Part shown: positions 8,036 to 14,323 of the stretch, piece by piece | Numbering within the stretch: the stretch's first letter is position 1 | How the letters are laid out: each line of letters begins with the position of its first letter | DNA from: JAGLOK01 sp023139005 | Lineage (GTDB): Bacteria; Bacillota; Clostridia; Christensenellales; UMGS416 | Assembly (NCBI GenBank): GCA_030637745.1 | Contig: DAOWFX010000079.1 | Location: 1 to 14,323, forward strand | DNA length: 14,323 nucleotides | Reading direction: 5' to 3' | Made by a program: the position numbers and the translations under genes | The notes under the pieces: generated by a model | Told to the model about the DNA's origin: nothing | Database searches by the model: none | What the model saw: only the letters and a program-made list of their open reading frames with translations

Positions 8036-8068
8036 AAACAGAATCTCTTTTTTTAGGAGATTCTGTTT
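8036..8068. terminator. Shared (bidirectional) hairpin terminator between convergent genes
   Basis: A perfect 12-base-pair stem, AAACAGAATCTC (8036-8047) with GAGATTCTGTTT (8057-8068), closes a nine-base T-rich loop. It lies between the plus-strand TPR gene and the minus-strand penicillin-binding protein gene. The minus-strand transcript continues as TTTTCTT after the stem, a better U tract than the plus-strand side, where only the TTT of the stem is followed by GTAT. It probably ends transcription in both directions, more efficiently for the minus strand. Confidence 0.8.
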
Positions 8069-8087
8069 GTATGTAATCTAAATAAAC

Positions 8088-11000
8088 TTATCCCTCTGGT
8101 GCCGGTGTTGGCGAGGGCTCAGGATCGGGATCTTCTACTACAGGTACTATAGGATCTAGATAGTTTGTTTTAATTTCTAGCAACAGGTCATAAGATGCTT
8201 TAATTAAATCATAGTTTCTTGTTTTTATCTTTTCCTTTAAATCATTAATTTGTGCATTTGCTTGTGTTTTCACTTCGTCATCTATGAGCTCTGAGTGGTT
8301 AATCAGAATGAATTCTGATTCTTCAATAAGAGTATTACTCGATTCGATGATTTCATCGATAATAACTTTGTCATCATGCCATTGTTTGGTGTGAATGGGA
8401 CAGAATAAATGCATAAATTCAGGGTTATCAATTGAAAATAATGCAGGATCCTCTGGGTAATTCTTGATACCAGTAGGGAAGTACAATTCAAAGTCTTCGG
8501 GTGACAATTTGTGAATAATGGAATCCGGTGGAATGCGAATATATGAAGAAGGATCCGTAATTGGACAGTATTGGGTTGCGATCAGATTGGTATCTATGCA
8601 AATTTTAACAGGGATGTGCCAATCGCAAATTTCAGTCGGTGCATGTGAAGCATGTACATAATCAAAAATAGGTTTGTATCCTGCTGCATCTACCCTGCAA
8701 GCTGCTGTAACTAACTTTCCTGATATTGGACAAGTTTCCACCTTAACTAAGTCTAATGATTCAGGAGAATCTGAGATAATGGGCTTGTTGCTTAAATCCA
8801 GCTGTTCATGAATGCTAGACATATAATCTTGCCATAATGGTGCTGCATCACGACCACCTTGTGCACCGGAGTATAAAGGTTCGTAATTATCATGACCTAC
8901 CCATAATGCGGATGAATAGTATGGAGTAAGACCGGAGAAAAATACACCTCTAAAGTCACTATTGGTGCCTGTCTTACCTGCGACAGTTATATTGTCAATC
9001 TTTGCTTTGCTACCTGTTCCACGATTAACAACATCCTTCATCATATCCACCAGGAGCCAAGATGCCCATGGAGAAAATACAGTTCTATTAATTTGCATGG
9101 AAGTTGCATCTAAGAGCACGTTTCCATTTGAATCTTTGACTTGGGTAAAAGAAATGGGTTCAATATAGGTTCCTTTATTGCCCACTGCACCATAAGCAAC
9201 TGCCATCTCAAGTACTGTAATACCACTGGTACCTAGTGCAAGACCAGAACCATCTTTCTTAATATGAGAAGGAGATATACCCAATGCTTCAAGTGTTCTA
9301 TAGGAGTCGTCGGTTGTTACAATATCTATCAATATTCTTACTGCTGCCATATTTACAGAGCGAAACATCGCTTCACGCATGGTGATAGGACCTGAGAACG
9401 TACCACCATAATTGTTTGGATAGCCTTGTTCGTTGGTCCAGCCCGGAATCAGTGTAGGGATATCCAAAATTACAGCTGAAGGAGCGACCCCTTTGTTGAG
9501 CGCAGGTCCATAGACTGTTAACGGCTTTATCGATGACCCTACAGGCATACTGGAATGATATGCCCTGTTGAGACCTTTTTTGATGGTAGGCTCATTTCTG
9601 CCCCCAACGATTGCTTTCAATTGTCCTGTTTGATATTCAAAAACCACTGCAGCCGCTTGTGGTTGAATAATTTCTTGTGGGGTGCCATCGTTGTTTTTTA
9701 CGATAACATTAGCATCACTTTCATACTTTGTACGTGGGTACTTATCCCAAGTGTATAAAGAAGTCTCAACAATGTTTTGAACAATTGGATCTACTGTTGT
9801 ATATATGTGATATCCACTTGTTCTTAATTCGTTTTCTATAATATTACGATTGGTTGCATTATCATCCTGATTGCGCTTCCTTACAAAATGAGAGATGACA
9901 TCAGATACTGCATATTCTAGAAAGTATGGCATGTCATAGAGTTGTTGTTTTTGGCTTTTTTCCACTACAAACATAATATCAACAAGCGCTGCTTCATACT
10001 CTGTATTTGAGATGTATCCGTTCTCATACATTCTTCTGAGCACTAGATTGGTACGATTGTCCGTTTCTTGGGGATCGTTTCTGGTGTAGTAATTATTGCG
10101 TGGGTTAAATTGATAAGGCCTGTTCGCTACACCTGCCAATGTCGCACATTCCCTCAATGTAAGTTCACTGAGTTCCTTATTAAAATAGTCATTTGCAGCT
10201 GCTTTCACTCCGTAGTTTCCAGAACCTAGATCTATTGTATTGAGATATGCTTCAAGAATTTGATCTTTGTTGTATTGCTTTTCAAGCTCCATGGCAAGGT
10301 ATGCCTCTTGCAATTTTCTCTTGTATGTTTGTTCGCGACTCAACAACCTTAGCTTAATAAGTTGTTGCGTTATCGTAGAGCCACCATGTGTGGTGTCTTT
10401 TCGGATGTTGTTGAAGAATGCGCCTACGATTCTCTTGAGATCTATGCCGTTATGTGTATAGAATCTTTCATCCTCTGTTGCGATAAATGCATATTGAAGC
10501 ATTTTGGGAATTTCATCAATGGGTGCTGATATTCTATTTTCAAGCCCCACGAAACTTGTGACCATATTGCCGTTACCGTCATATATAAAAGATGTTTCAT
10601 CTTGGATTTCAATTTTGTCTAAATCAAGCGCTGGAGTAGTGTCTACATATGCATTTGCAATTCCTTGAACCACGCCAAGACTTGAAAGTCCAAGAACGAG
10701 CATAAGTACAACACTAAGCTTGAGAACTCCCAAGAGTATGGATATTGTAAAACTTCTGTGCTTTTGCCTTTTTTTGAATATACTAGCAAGGTGATGATGT
10801 TCATTTTGCGGATCATCAATCATAGTCTTAAGTACTTCATCTGCATATTCTTTTTGCTGAAGATATGGAGGAACTATGGTAAAGTCCTTTGTATCTGACT
10901 CATCTACTGCTAGTGGCTTTTCACTGCTATCTGTGTCTGTTACTGGTTTCCTTGTGCGTGTAAAGTCAGAAAGAGTATCTATCCTCTCATTGCTTTCTTC

Positions 11001-11204
11001 AACTTGAGTATCATCATCCAACTTCAAAATGCGTTTAACAAAAGCATCATATCTACGATAAACATCAGCAAAAAATTGACCGACTTTCATAAAAAACTTC
11101 TTGATTGAGACAGTAATACTTTTTTGTGTTGTATTTACAGTACCTGAAGTAGGTACATATCTTCTTTTTGTCCGATTACGGTTGTTTGGCTTTTTCTTAT
11201 TCAA
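8088..11204 (-). CDS. Class A penicillin-binding protein (bifunctional peptidoglycan glycosyltransferase/transpeptidase)
   Basis: The protein polymerises lipid II into glycan strands and cross-links the peptides at the outer face of the membrane. Its 1038 residues comprise a 150-residue charged cytoplasmic region, one membrane helix (about 151-183), a GT51 domain and a transpeptidase domain. GT51 shows EDERF with catalytic E244, GGSTITQQL (274-282) and the second acidic residue E318 in LEAYLN. The transpeptidase shows S557-x-x-K560, S616-V-N618 and K744-T-G-T747. A further 240 residues carry six cysteines (C825, C836, C860, C869, C880, C935), a helical segment (about 945-1015) and a Pro/Glu tail. 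The GT51 motif usually reading QQLxKN reads QQLIKL. The start is TTG 11204, the only in-frame start near AAGGAG (11216-11221, 11 bases away); the nearby GTG is out of frame. It is longer than typical class A proteins (about 700-900 residues). It has its own promoter and is divergent from yebC. Confidence 0.95.
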   Translation of the reverse strand: MNKKKPNNRNRTKRRYVPTSGTVNTTQKSITVSIKKFFMKVGQFFADVYRRYDAFVKRILKLDDDTQVEESNERIDTLSDFTRTRKPVTDTDSSEKPLAVDESDTKDFTIVPPYLQQKEYADEVLKTMIDDPQNEHHHLASIFKKRQKHRSFTISILLGVLKLSVVLMLVLGLSSLGVVQGIANAYVDTTPALDLDKIEIQDETSFIYDGNGNMVTSFVGLENRISAPIDEIPKMLQYAFIATEDERFYTHNGIDLKRIVGAFFNNIRKDTTHGGSTITQQLIKLRLLSREQTYKRKLQEAYLAMELEKQYNKDQILEAYLNTIDLGSGNYGVKAAANDYFNKELSELTLRECATLAGVANRPYQFNPRNNYYTRNDPQETDNRTNLVLRRMYENGYISNTEYEAALVDIMFVVEKSQKQQLYDMPYFLEYAVSDVISHFVRKRNQDDNATNRNIIENELRTSGYHIYTTVDPIVQNIVETSLYTWDKYPRTKYESDANVIVKNNDGTPQEIIQPQAAAVVFEYQTGQLKAIVGGRNEPTIKKGLNRAYHSSMPVGSSIKPLTVYGPALNKGVAPSAVILDIPTLIPGWTNEQGYPNNYGGTFSGPITMREAMFRSVNMAAVRILIDIVTTDDSYRTLEALGISPSHIKKDGSGLALGTSGITVLEMAVAYGAVGNKGTYIEPISFTQVKDSNGNVLLDATSMQINRTVFSPWASWLLVDMMKDVVNRGTGSKAKIDNITVAGKTGTNSDFRGVFFSGLTPYYSSALWVGHDNYEPLYSGAQGGRDAAPLWQDYMSSIHEQLDLSNKPIISDSPESLDLVKVETCPISGKLVTAACRVDAAGYKPIFDYVHASHAPTEICDWHIPVKICIDTNLIATQYCPITDPSSYIRIPPDSIIHKLSPEDFELYFPTGIKNYPEDPALFSIDNPEFMHLFCPIHTKQWHDDKVIIDEIIESSNTLIEESEFILINHSELIDDEVKTQANAQINDLKEKIKTRNYDLIKASYDLLLEIKTNYLDPIVPVVEDPDPEPSPTPAPEG

Positions 11205-11274
11205 AATTGCACAAACTCCTTATCTATGATTTTACTTTTGTATATTATAAACTAATACAGTCGTTATTAAAAGA

Positions 11275-11303
11275 ATTATAAATATAGTTTACAAAATATA
11301 CAA
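11275..11303 (-). promoter_or_regulatory. Probable sigma-A-type promoter of the penicillin-binding protein gene
   Basis: On the minus strand TTGTAT (11298-11303) and a consensus TATAAT (11275-11280) are separated by exactly 17 bases. Transcription would start near 11268, leaving a leader of about 64 bases before TTG 11204. A second TATAAT at 11244-11249 lacks a good -35 element and is a weaker alternative. Confidence 0.55.
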
Positions 11304-11346
11304 TCTATTAGAATCAACAATAATGGTAAGCTTGACTACTAAATAA

Positions 11347-11375
11347 TTGATATAGAAATCAGATTATGCTATCAT
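11347..11375 (+). promoter_or_regulatory. Probable sigma-A-type promoter of yebC with extended -10
   Basis: TTGATA (11347-11352) and TATCAT (11370-11375) are separated by 17 bases, and TGC directly before the -10 forms an extended -10 (TGnTATCAT). Transcription would start near 11382, giving a short leader to ATG 11409. Confidence 0.6.
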
Positions 11376-11398
11376 TATTTTAAATTCATTTAGATAGT

Positions 11399-11403
11399 GG
11401 AGG
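11399..11403 (+). promoter_or_regulatory. Ribosome binding site that selects ATG 11409 for yebC
   Basis: GGAGG lies five bases before ATG 11409. A longer reading from GTG 11397 would include this site in the coding sequence and would add four residues before the family's canonical MAGHSKW start, so it is rejected. Confidence 0.85.
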
Positions 11404-11408
11404 CGCTT

Positions 11409-12137
11409 ATGGCAGGACATTCAAAATGGGACAATATAAAGCATAAAAAAGGCAAAAGTGATGCGAAAAAAGGTAAGATTTTCACAAAACTAGGTAGAGA
11501 GATTATGGTCGCTGTCAAAGAGGGTGGGGGAGACCCGGACCAAAATGCAAAGCTTCGTGATGTAATCGCAAAGGCTAAGGCTGCAAACTTACCCAATGAT
11601 AATATACAAAGAAGCATAGATAAAGCAGCAGGAAACATTGATGGTGTAAACTATGAAGAGATGGTTTATGAGGGTTATGGTCCAGCAGGCGTCGCATTCA
11701 TCGTGGATGCAATGACAGAAAATAAAAATAGAACCGCAGCGGATATACGTCATGTATTCGATAAATATTATGGTAACCTTGGAGCTACCGGCTGTGTTGG
11801 ATGGATGTTTGACACAAAAGGTATTATCGCAATTGAAAAAGATGATGCTCTCGATGAAGATGAATTAATGATGATGGCTTTGGATGCAGGAGCTGATGAT
11901 TTCATCACGCATAATGAAGTATATGAGATAATTACGGACCCTAGTGAATTTTCAAAAGTACGTGAAGCATTAGAGACGGAAAAGATCGAGTTTCTATCTG
12001 CAGAACTGCAGAAAATCCCTCAAAATATGGTGAAAGTAGCGGGTGAAGATGTAGATAAGACATGGAAGCTCATCGATATGCTTGAAGACAATGATGATGT
12101 GCAAACTGTGTATCACAATGCAGAGGTTGAAGAGTAA
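11409..12137 (+). CDS. yebC: YebC/TACO1-family protein (translation or transcription factor)
   Basis: The 242-residue protein has the full family pattern: N-terminal MAGHSKW (1-7), the basic region that follows, YEGYGPAGVA (87-96) and TENKNRT (103-109). Family members have been described as DNA-binding regulators. Work on the mitochondrial relative TACO1 and on bacterial YebC also points to help for ribosomes on difficult stretches such as prolines. The sequence alone cannot say which applies here. It is cytoplasmic, with no membrane segments. The start is chosen by GGAGG at 11399-11403 and the conserved N-terminus. The gene is transcribed alone, from an extended -10 promoter at 11347-11375 to a strong terminator at 12164-12190. 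No ruvC, ruvA or ruvB follows, although yebC often sits by them in other bacteria. Confidence 0.95.
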   Translation: MAGHSKWDNIKHKKGKSDAKKGKIFTKLGREIMVAVKEGGGDPDQNAKLRDVIAKAKAANLPNDNIQRSIDKAAGNIDGVNYEEMVYEGYGPAGVAFIVDAMTENKNRTAADIRHVFDKYYGNLGATGCVGWMFDTKGIIAIEKDDALDEDELMMMALDAGADDFITHNEVYEIITDPSEFSKVREALETEKIEFLSAELQKIPQNMVKVAGEDVDKTWKLIDMLEDNDDVQTVYHNAEVEE

Positions 12138-12163
12138 GAGTAGTACTAGAGAATTTGTTTAAT

Positions 12164-12190
12164 AAAGCCGTTTTCGAGGCGGTTTTTTTG
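12164..12190 (+). terminator. Intrinsic terminator after yebC
   Basis: AAAGCCG (12164-12170) pairs with CGGTTTT (12180-12186), with one G-U pair, around a nine-base loop. The stem runs directly into T7 (12183-12189). It lies 26 bases after the yebC stop and before the next promoter. Confidence 0.8.
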
Positions 12191-12194
12191 TTTC

Positions 12195-12223
12195 TTGCAA
12201 ATTACAAAAATAACAAATATAAT
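12195..12223 (+). promoter_or_regulatory. Probable sigma-A-type promoter of the Eis-like acetyltransferase gene
   Basis: TTGCAA (12195-12200) and a consensus TATAAT (12218-12223) are separated by 17 bases. It begins five bases after the yebC terminator. Transcription would start near 12230, about 30 bases before ATG 12260. Confidence 0.7.
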
Positions 12224-12247
12224 GCAATACATGACAATTTCCTACTT

Positions 12248-12253
12248 AAGGAG
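12248..12253 (+). promoter_or_regulatory. Ribosome binding site that fixes the start of the Eis-like gene at 12260
   Basis: AAGGAG lies six bases before ATG 12260. The frame is open further upstream to a TTG at 12155, but that start would lie ahead of the yebC terminator and upstream of the promoter, so it is rejected. Confidence 0.85.
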
Positions 12254-12259
12254 CAGATT

Positions 12260-13432
12260 ATGAAGATACGTAAAGCTGTAATGGAAGATGTAAAGGAATT
12301 CAACAAATTAGCAGAATATTGTTTTGGAGATCCATATGAGGTAGTTCCACTATATGAAGAATTATTTGATCCTGAGATTACAACTGTGGTTGAAGAAGAC
12401 GGAAAACTTGCAGGTGGGTATGTCGTTTATCCATTTGATATTACATACGGTACAAGTACTGCTAAAATGGGTGGAGTCAGCTGCGTAACGATGGATGTTC
12501 ATGCACGATATAAGGGTTATGCTAAAAAGATGCTAGTACATATGATTAATGAGATGCACAAAGAAGGTATGGCATTTTCCGCACTTGGTGCTTTTAATTT
12601 TCAATTCTATAGAAAACTTGGATGGGAAGTTGCATATGATAAGTATGTTATGGAACTTGAAATAGAACAATTGAAAGATTTTTTAGCTTCTGAATATACA
12701 GTGAAAAAACATTATGATATTCCTATAGACAAAGTTATAAAATTACAGACTGAATATGCGAAAAAGTATAGTGGTTATATACCACGAACAAAAGATTATT
12801 GGATTGAGTATGAAAAGCATTACAAGAAGCATAAGAATCTATTTGGAACTGCTACTTTAGACAATGAAGTGAAGGGCTATGTTATCTACAGAATAGAACC
12901 TGGGGAAAAGATAATAATTCGCGAGATAGTGTATTCAGATAACGACGCATTGAAAGCTTTACTGGGGTTTATCTATAGACATAATGCACAGATAATGAAA
13001 GTAGTATTTGAAGTACCAACAGATTTCCCTATTCGTATGATGGTTAAAGACCAACACAAGGTTGAGGTAAAGCTGAAAACTGCAATGATGAATCGTGTAG
13101 TTGATGTTAAGAAAGCGTTTGAATTAGGTGACTATCCTAATGTTGGCGAATATTCAATTACTCTTAAAGTTAATGACAATCACGCTGAATGGAATGATGG
13201 CATATGGCATCTATACCTTTCTCAAGGCAGTATAACAGCAGAGAGGGGGAGTGAGGATGACACGTTTGATGCGCAGATTAACATCACTGAACTTTCTAGT
13301 ATGCTTATTGGATATTCAAGCGGTGCGAAGTTATTGGAGCTAGAAAAAATCGAGACATCTTCTGATGAAGCGATAGCATTTATCAAGAATGTTTTCTTAG
13401 GTAAAGTAACATATATGAATAATCAGTTTTAA
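12260..13432 (+). CDS. Eis-like GNAT N-acetyltransferase with C-terminal SCP2-like domain
   Basis: The protein is predicted to move an acetyl group from acetyl-CoA to an amine; the substrate cannot be read from sequence. The 390 residues begin with a GNAT domain (about 1-135) carrying the acetyl-CoA loop R83-Y-K-G86-Y-A88 and the FYRKLGWE motif with Y117. A second, degenerate GNAT-like domain follows (about 145-285), then a sterol-carrier-like domain (about 290-385). This three-part layout is that of the Eis family (COG4552). In mycobacterial Eis the catalytic acid is a tyrosine and the base is the carboxylate of a C-terminal phenylalanine. Here Y117 and the final F390 (ending MNNQF) fit that scheme. 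Mycobacterial Eis acetylates aminoglycosides, but clostridial relatives are mostly uncharacterised, so a resistance role should not be assumed. It has its own promoter (12195-12223). Confidence 0.88.
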   Translation: MKIRKAVMEDVKEFNKLAEYCFGDPYEVVPLYEELFDPEITTVVEEDGKLAGGYVVYPFDITYGTSTAKMGGVSCVTMDVHARYKGYAKKMLVHMINEMHKEGMAFSALGAFNFQFYRKLGWEVAYDKYVMELEIEQLKDFLASEYTVKKHYDIPIDKVIKLQTEYAKKYSGYIPRTKDYWIEYEKHYKKHKNLFGTATLDNEVKGYVIYRIEPGEKIIIREIVYSDNDALKALLGFIYRHNAQIMKVVFEVPTDFPIRMMVKDQHKVEVKLKTAMMNRVVDVKKAFELGDYPNVGEYSITLKVNDNHAEWNDGIWHLYLSQGSITAERGSEDDTFDAQINITELSSMLIGYSSGAKLLELEKIETSSDEAIAFIKNVFLGKVTYMNNQF

Positions 13433-13490
13433 GAGAAAAGAATACCTGAAGATGATTTTCGATTTATGGCATTTATGAGGAGATTAACAC

Positions 13491-13688
13491 ATGAGAACTG
13501 TTTTAGATATGCATATGGGTAATGAAATAGTTTTACAAAATAGATATAAGTCCGATGATATTAGGTCATCAGATGAATTGGTTTCTTATTTTATTATTAA
13601 TTACTCTAAAGTTGGTGATGTAATATTTGATACTTTTTTAGGATTTGGAACTGCTATGATTATCGCGGATAAATTAAAGCGATTATGA
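13491..13688 (+). pseudogene. Truncated DNA methyltransferase, N-terminal remnant ending after the SAM-binding motif
   Basis: The 65-residue frame has a good ribosome site (GAGGAG at 13477-13482, eight bases before the ATG). Its N-terminus, MRTVLDMHMGNE, is followed by a region ending in VIFDTFLGFGTAMIIADKL. That is recognisably motif I of N6-adenine/N4-cytosine methyltransferases, usually written DPFxGxGTT followed by a helix. The catalytic DPPY-type motif and everything else are missing. The frame ends in a TGA that overlaps the ATG of the GrpB-family gene, and the following sequence is fully accounted for by that gene. So the rest is deleted, not frameshifted. The usual DPF reads DTF and GTT reads GTA, which also suggests decay. 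An active product is very unlikely. It could be a remnant left by a deletion or exchange event that joined two genes. Confidence 0.65.
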
Positions 13689-14245
13689 TAGGATTAAAAA
13701 GAGGTACCATTGAATTACATGACCATGACGAAAATTGGCATAAAATTGCTGTCAATACAATGAACGACCTTAAAATAATTTTTGGTGATATAGCTATTGA
13801 TATCCAGCATGTTGGTAGTACATCGATACATAGTATCTGTGCAAAGCCTATTATTGATATTTCAGTTGGTGTAAGCAACCTATCAGATGTTCAATCTATA
13901 CTCGATAAACTTGAGGAAAATGGATATATGTATAAGTCAGAGAATAACCATAAAGATCAAATATTTTTCTCTGTTGGGGATATAAGCAAAGATTTGAGAA
14001 CAAGCCATATACATGTTGTAAAACATAATGAAGTTGATTGGAACAATTACATTTCATTCAGAGATTACCTGAATAATAACTATAAAATGGCAAAAAAATA
14101 TGAGAAATTAAAATTTGAGCTTTTGGATAAGTTTAAGAATAACAGAATAAAATATACTGATGGCAAGACTGGATTAATAGAAAAAATATTACAAGAAGCA
14201 AAAGATACTAGAAAAAATAATAAGTCTAGTTCATTGGAGGTATAA
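13685..14245 (+). CDS. GrpB-family protein (UPF0157, nucleotidyltransferase-like)
   Basis: The 186-residue protein shows the GrpB (COG2320) hallmarks: an N-terminal segment with W18 in DENW, QHVGSTS (41-47), KPIIDI (54-59), HIHVV (108-112) and a basic C-terminal helical part with YTDGK (157-161). The fold belongs to the nucleotidyltransferase-like superfamily, but no reaction is established for the family. The usual HVGSTSIPG reads HVGSTSIHS here, a change in an otherwise well-kept motif. The ATG at 13685 overlaps the TGA of the methyltransferase remnant and has no clear ribosome site of its own. The N-terminal residues fit the family, so the coding region looks complete. Expression probably depends on translation of the remnant upstream. 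A purine-rich stretch just inside the gene (AAAAAGAGG) could be an internal ribosome site. Confidence 0.88.
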   Translation: MIGLKRGTIELHDHDENWHKIAVNTMNDLKIIFGDIAIDIQHVGSTSIHSICAKPIIDISVGVSNLSDVQSILDKLEENGYMYKSENNHKDQIFFSVGDISKDLRTSHIHVVKHNEVDWNNYISFRDYLNNNYKMAKKYEKLKFELLDKFKNNRIKYTDGKTGLIEKILQEAKDTRKNNKSSSLEV

Positions 14246-14277
14246 TTGCCAATGGCAAATTAAAATACAGAAAAGGA

Positions 14278-14323
14278 GTGCAGATATTTAATAAAACATT
14301 ACTTATATTCTTGTTTTGTCTAC
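14278..14323 (+). CDS. Possible start of a further gene with a hydrophobic N-terminus, cut by the window edge
   Basis: A strong AAAAGGAG (14271-14278) follows the GrpB gene. In the frame starting at GTG 14278 the 15 visible codons encode VQIFNKTLLIFLFCL, which looks like the beginning of a signal peptide or membrane helix. However, the GTG overlaps the ribosome site and cannot use it. The codon at ideal spacing (five bases) is ATA at 14284-14286, not a normal start. The same frame is also open upstream to ATT 14245, four bases after GGAGG. The true start is therefore unclear, and the product cannot be named. Confidence 0.3.
   Translation, partial: MQIFNKTLLIFLFCL

Noticed and set aside
11397..11408. 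Upstream GTG start for yebC
   Set aside because: It overlaps the GGAGG ribosome site, and the family begins MAGHSKW at 11409.
11205..11408. Possible small RNA or riboswitch in the spacer between the penicillin-binding protein gene and yebC
   Set aside because: It is AT-rich with two assignable promoters; no stable stem-loop or terminator was seen.
12155..12259. N-terminal extension of the Eis-like protein from TTG 12155
   Set aside because: It would span the yebC terminator and the promoter at 12195-12223; ATG 12260 has AAGGAG at six bases.
13433..13522. In-frame open stretch of 29 codons after the Eis-like gene's TAA, suggesting another interrupted gene
   Set aside because: The Eis-like protein is complete and ends in the expected phenylalanine. 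The stretch overlaps the methyltransferase start and its ribosome site, and it looks like chance.

Overview
The window looks like part of the chromosome of a low-GC Gram-positive bacterium, most likely a clostridium close to Lachnospirales (inference). The signs are AT-rich DNA, strong AAGGAG-type ribosome sites, ThiI without a rhodanese domain next to its own cysteine desulfurase, a Bacillus/Clostridium-type MrfA/MrfB pair, and a class A penicillin-binding protein with a cysteine-containing C-terminal region. There are no rRNA or tRNA genes, CRISPR arrays or insertion sequences, and no stretch over 300 bases lacks a gene.

Left edge (1-957, minus strand): a zinc-ribbon, single-pass membrane protein. 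Its reading frame is interrupted by a TAA at 205-207 but stays open, with protein-like sequence, for 68 more codons to the window edge. It is either a broken gene, a read-through case or a sequence error.

Positions 1068-8003 (plus strand) form a tight six-gene operon. In order it holds a small two-helix membrane protein, a cysteine desulfurase, the tRNA 4-thiouridine synthase ThiI, the helicase MrfA, the exonuclease MrfB and a TPR-repeat protein. Junctions are abutting TAAATG (three times), ATGA (thiI-mrfA) or an 11-base overlap (mrfA-mrfB). The desulfurase supplies persulfide sulfur to ThiI. MrfA and MrfB are the known mitomycin-lesion repair pair of Bacillus subtilis. The TPR protein directly downstream is an unstudied candidate partner. 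The operon ends at a hairpin (8036-8068) that it shares with the convergent gene.

Positions 8088-11204 (minus strand) encode a large class A penicillin-binding protein. It is divergent from yebC (11409-12137), and both have recognisable sigma-A-type promoters in the spacer. yebC ends at a hairpin-plus-T7 terminator. A good promoter (12195-12223) then drives an Eis-like acetyltransferase gene (12260-13432).

Right edge (13491-14323): a methyltransferase remnant that stops just after its SAM-binding motif, overlapping by four bases a complete GrpB-family gene. A ribosome site and a short hydrophobic reading frame run off the right edge. This end looks like a site of past rearrangement.
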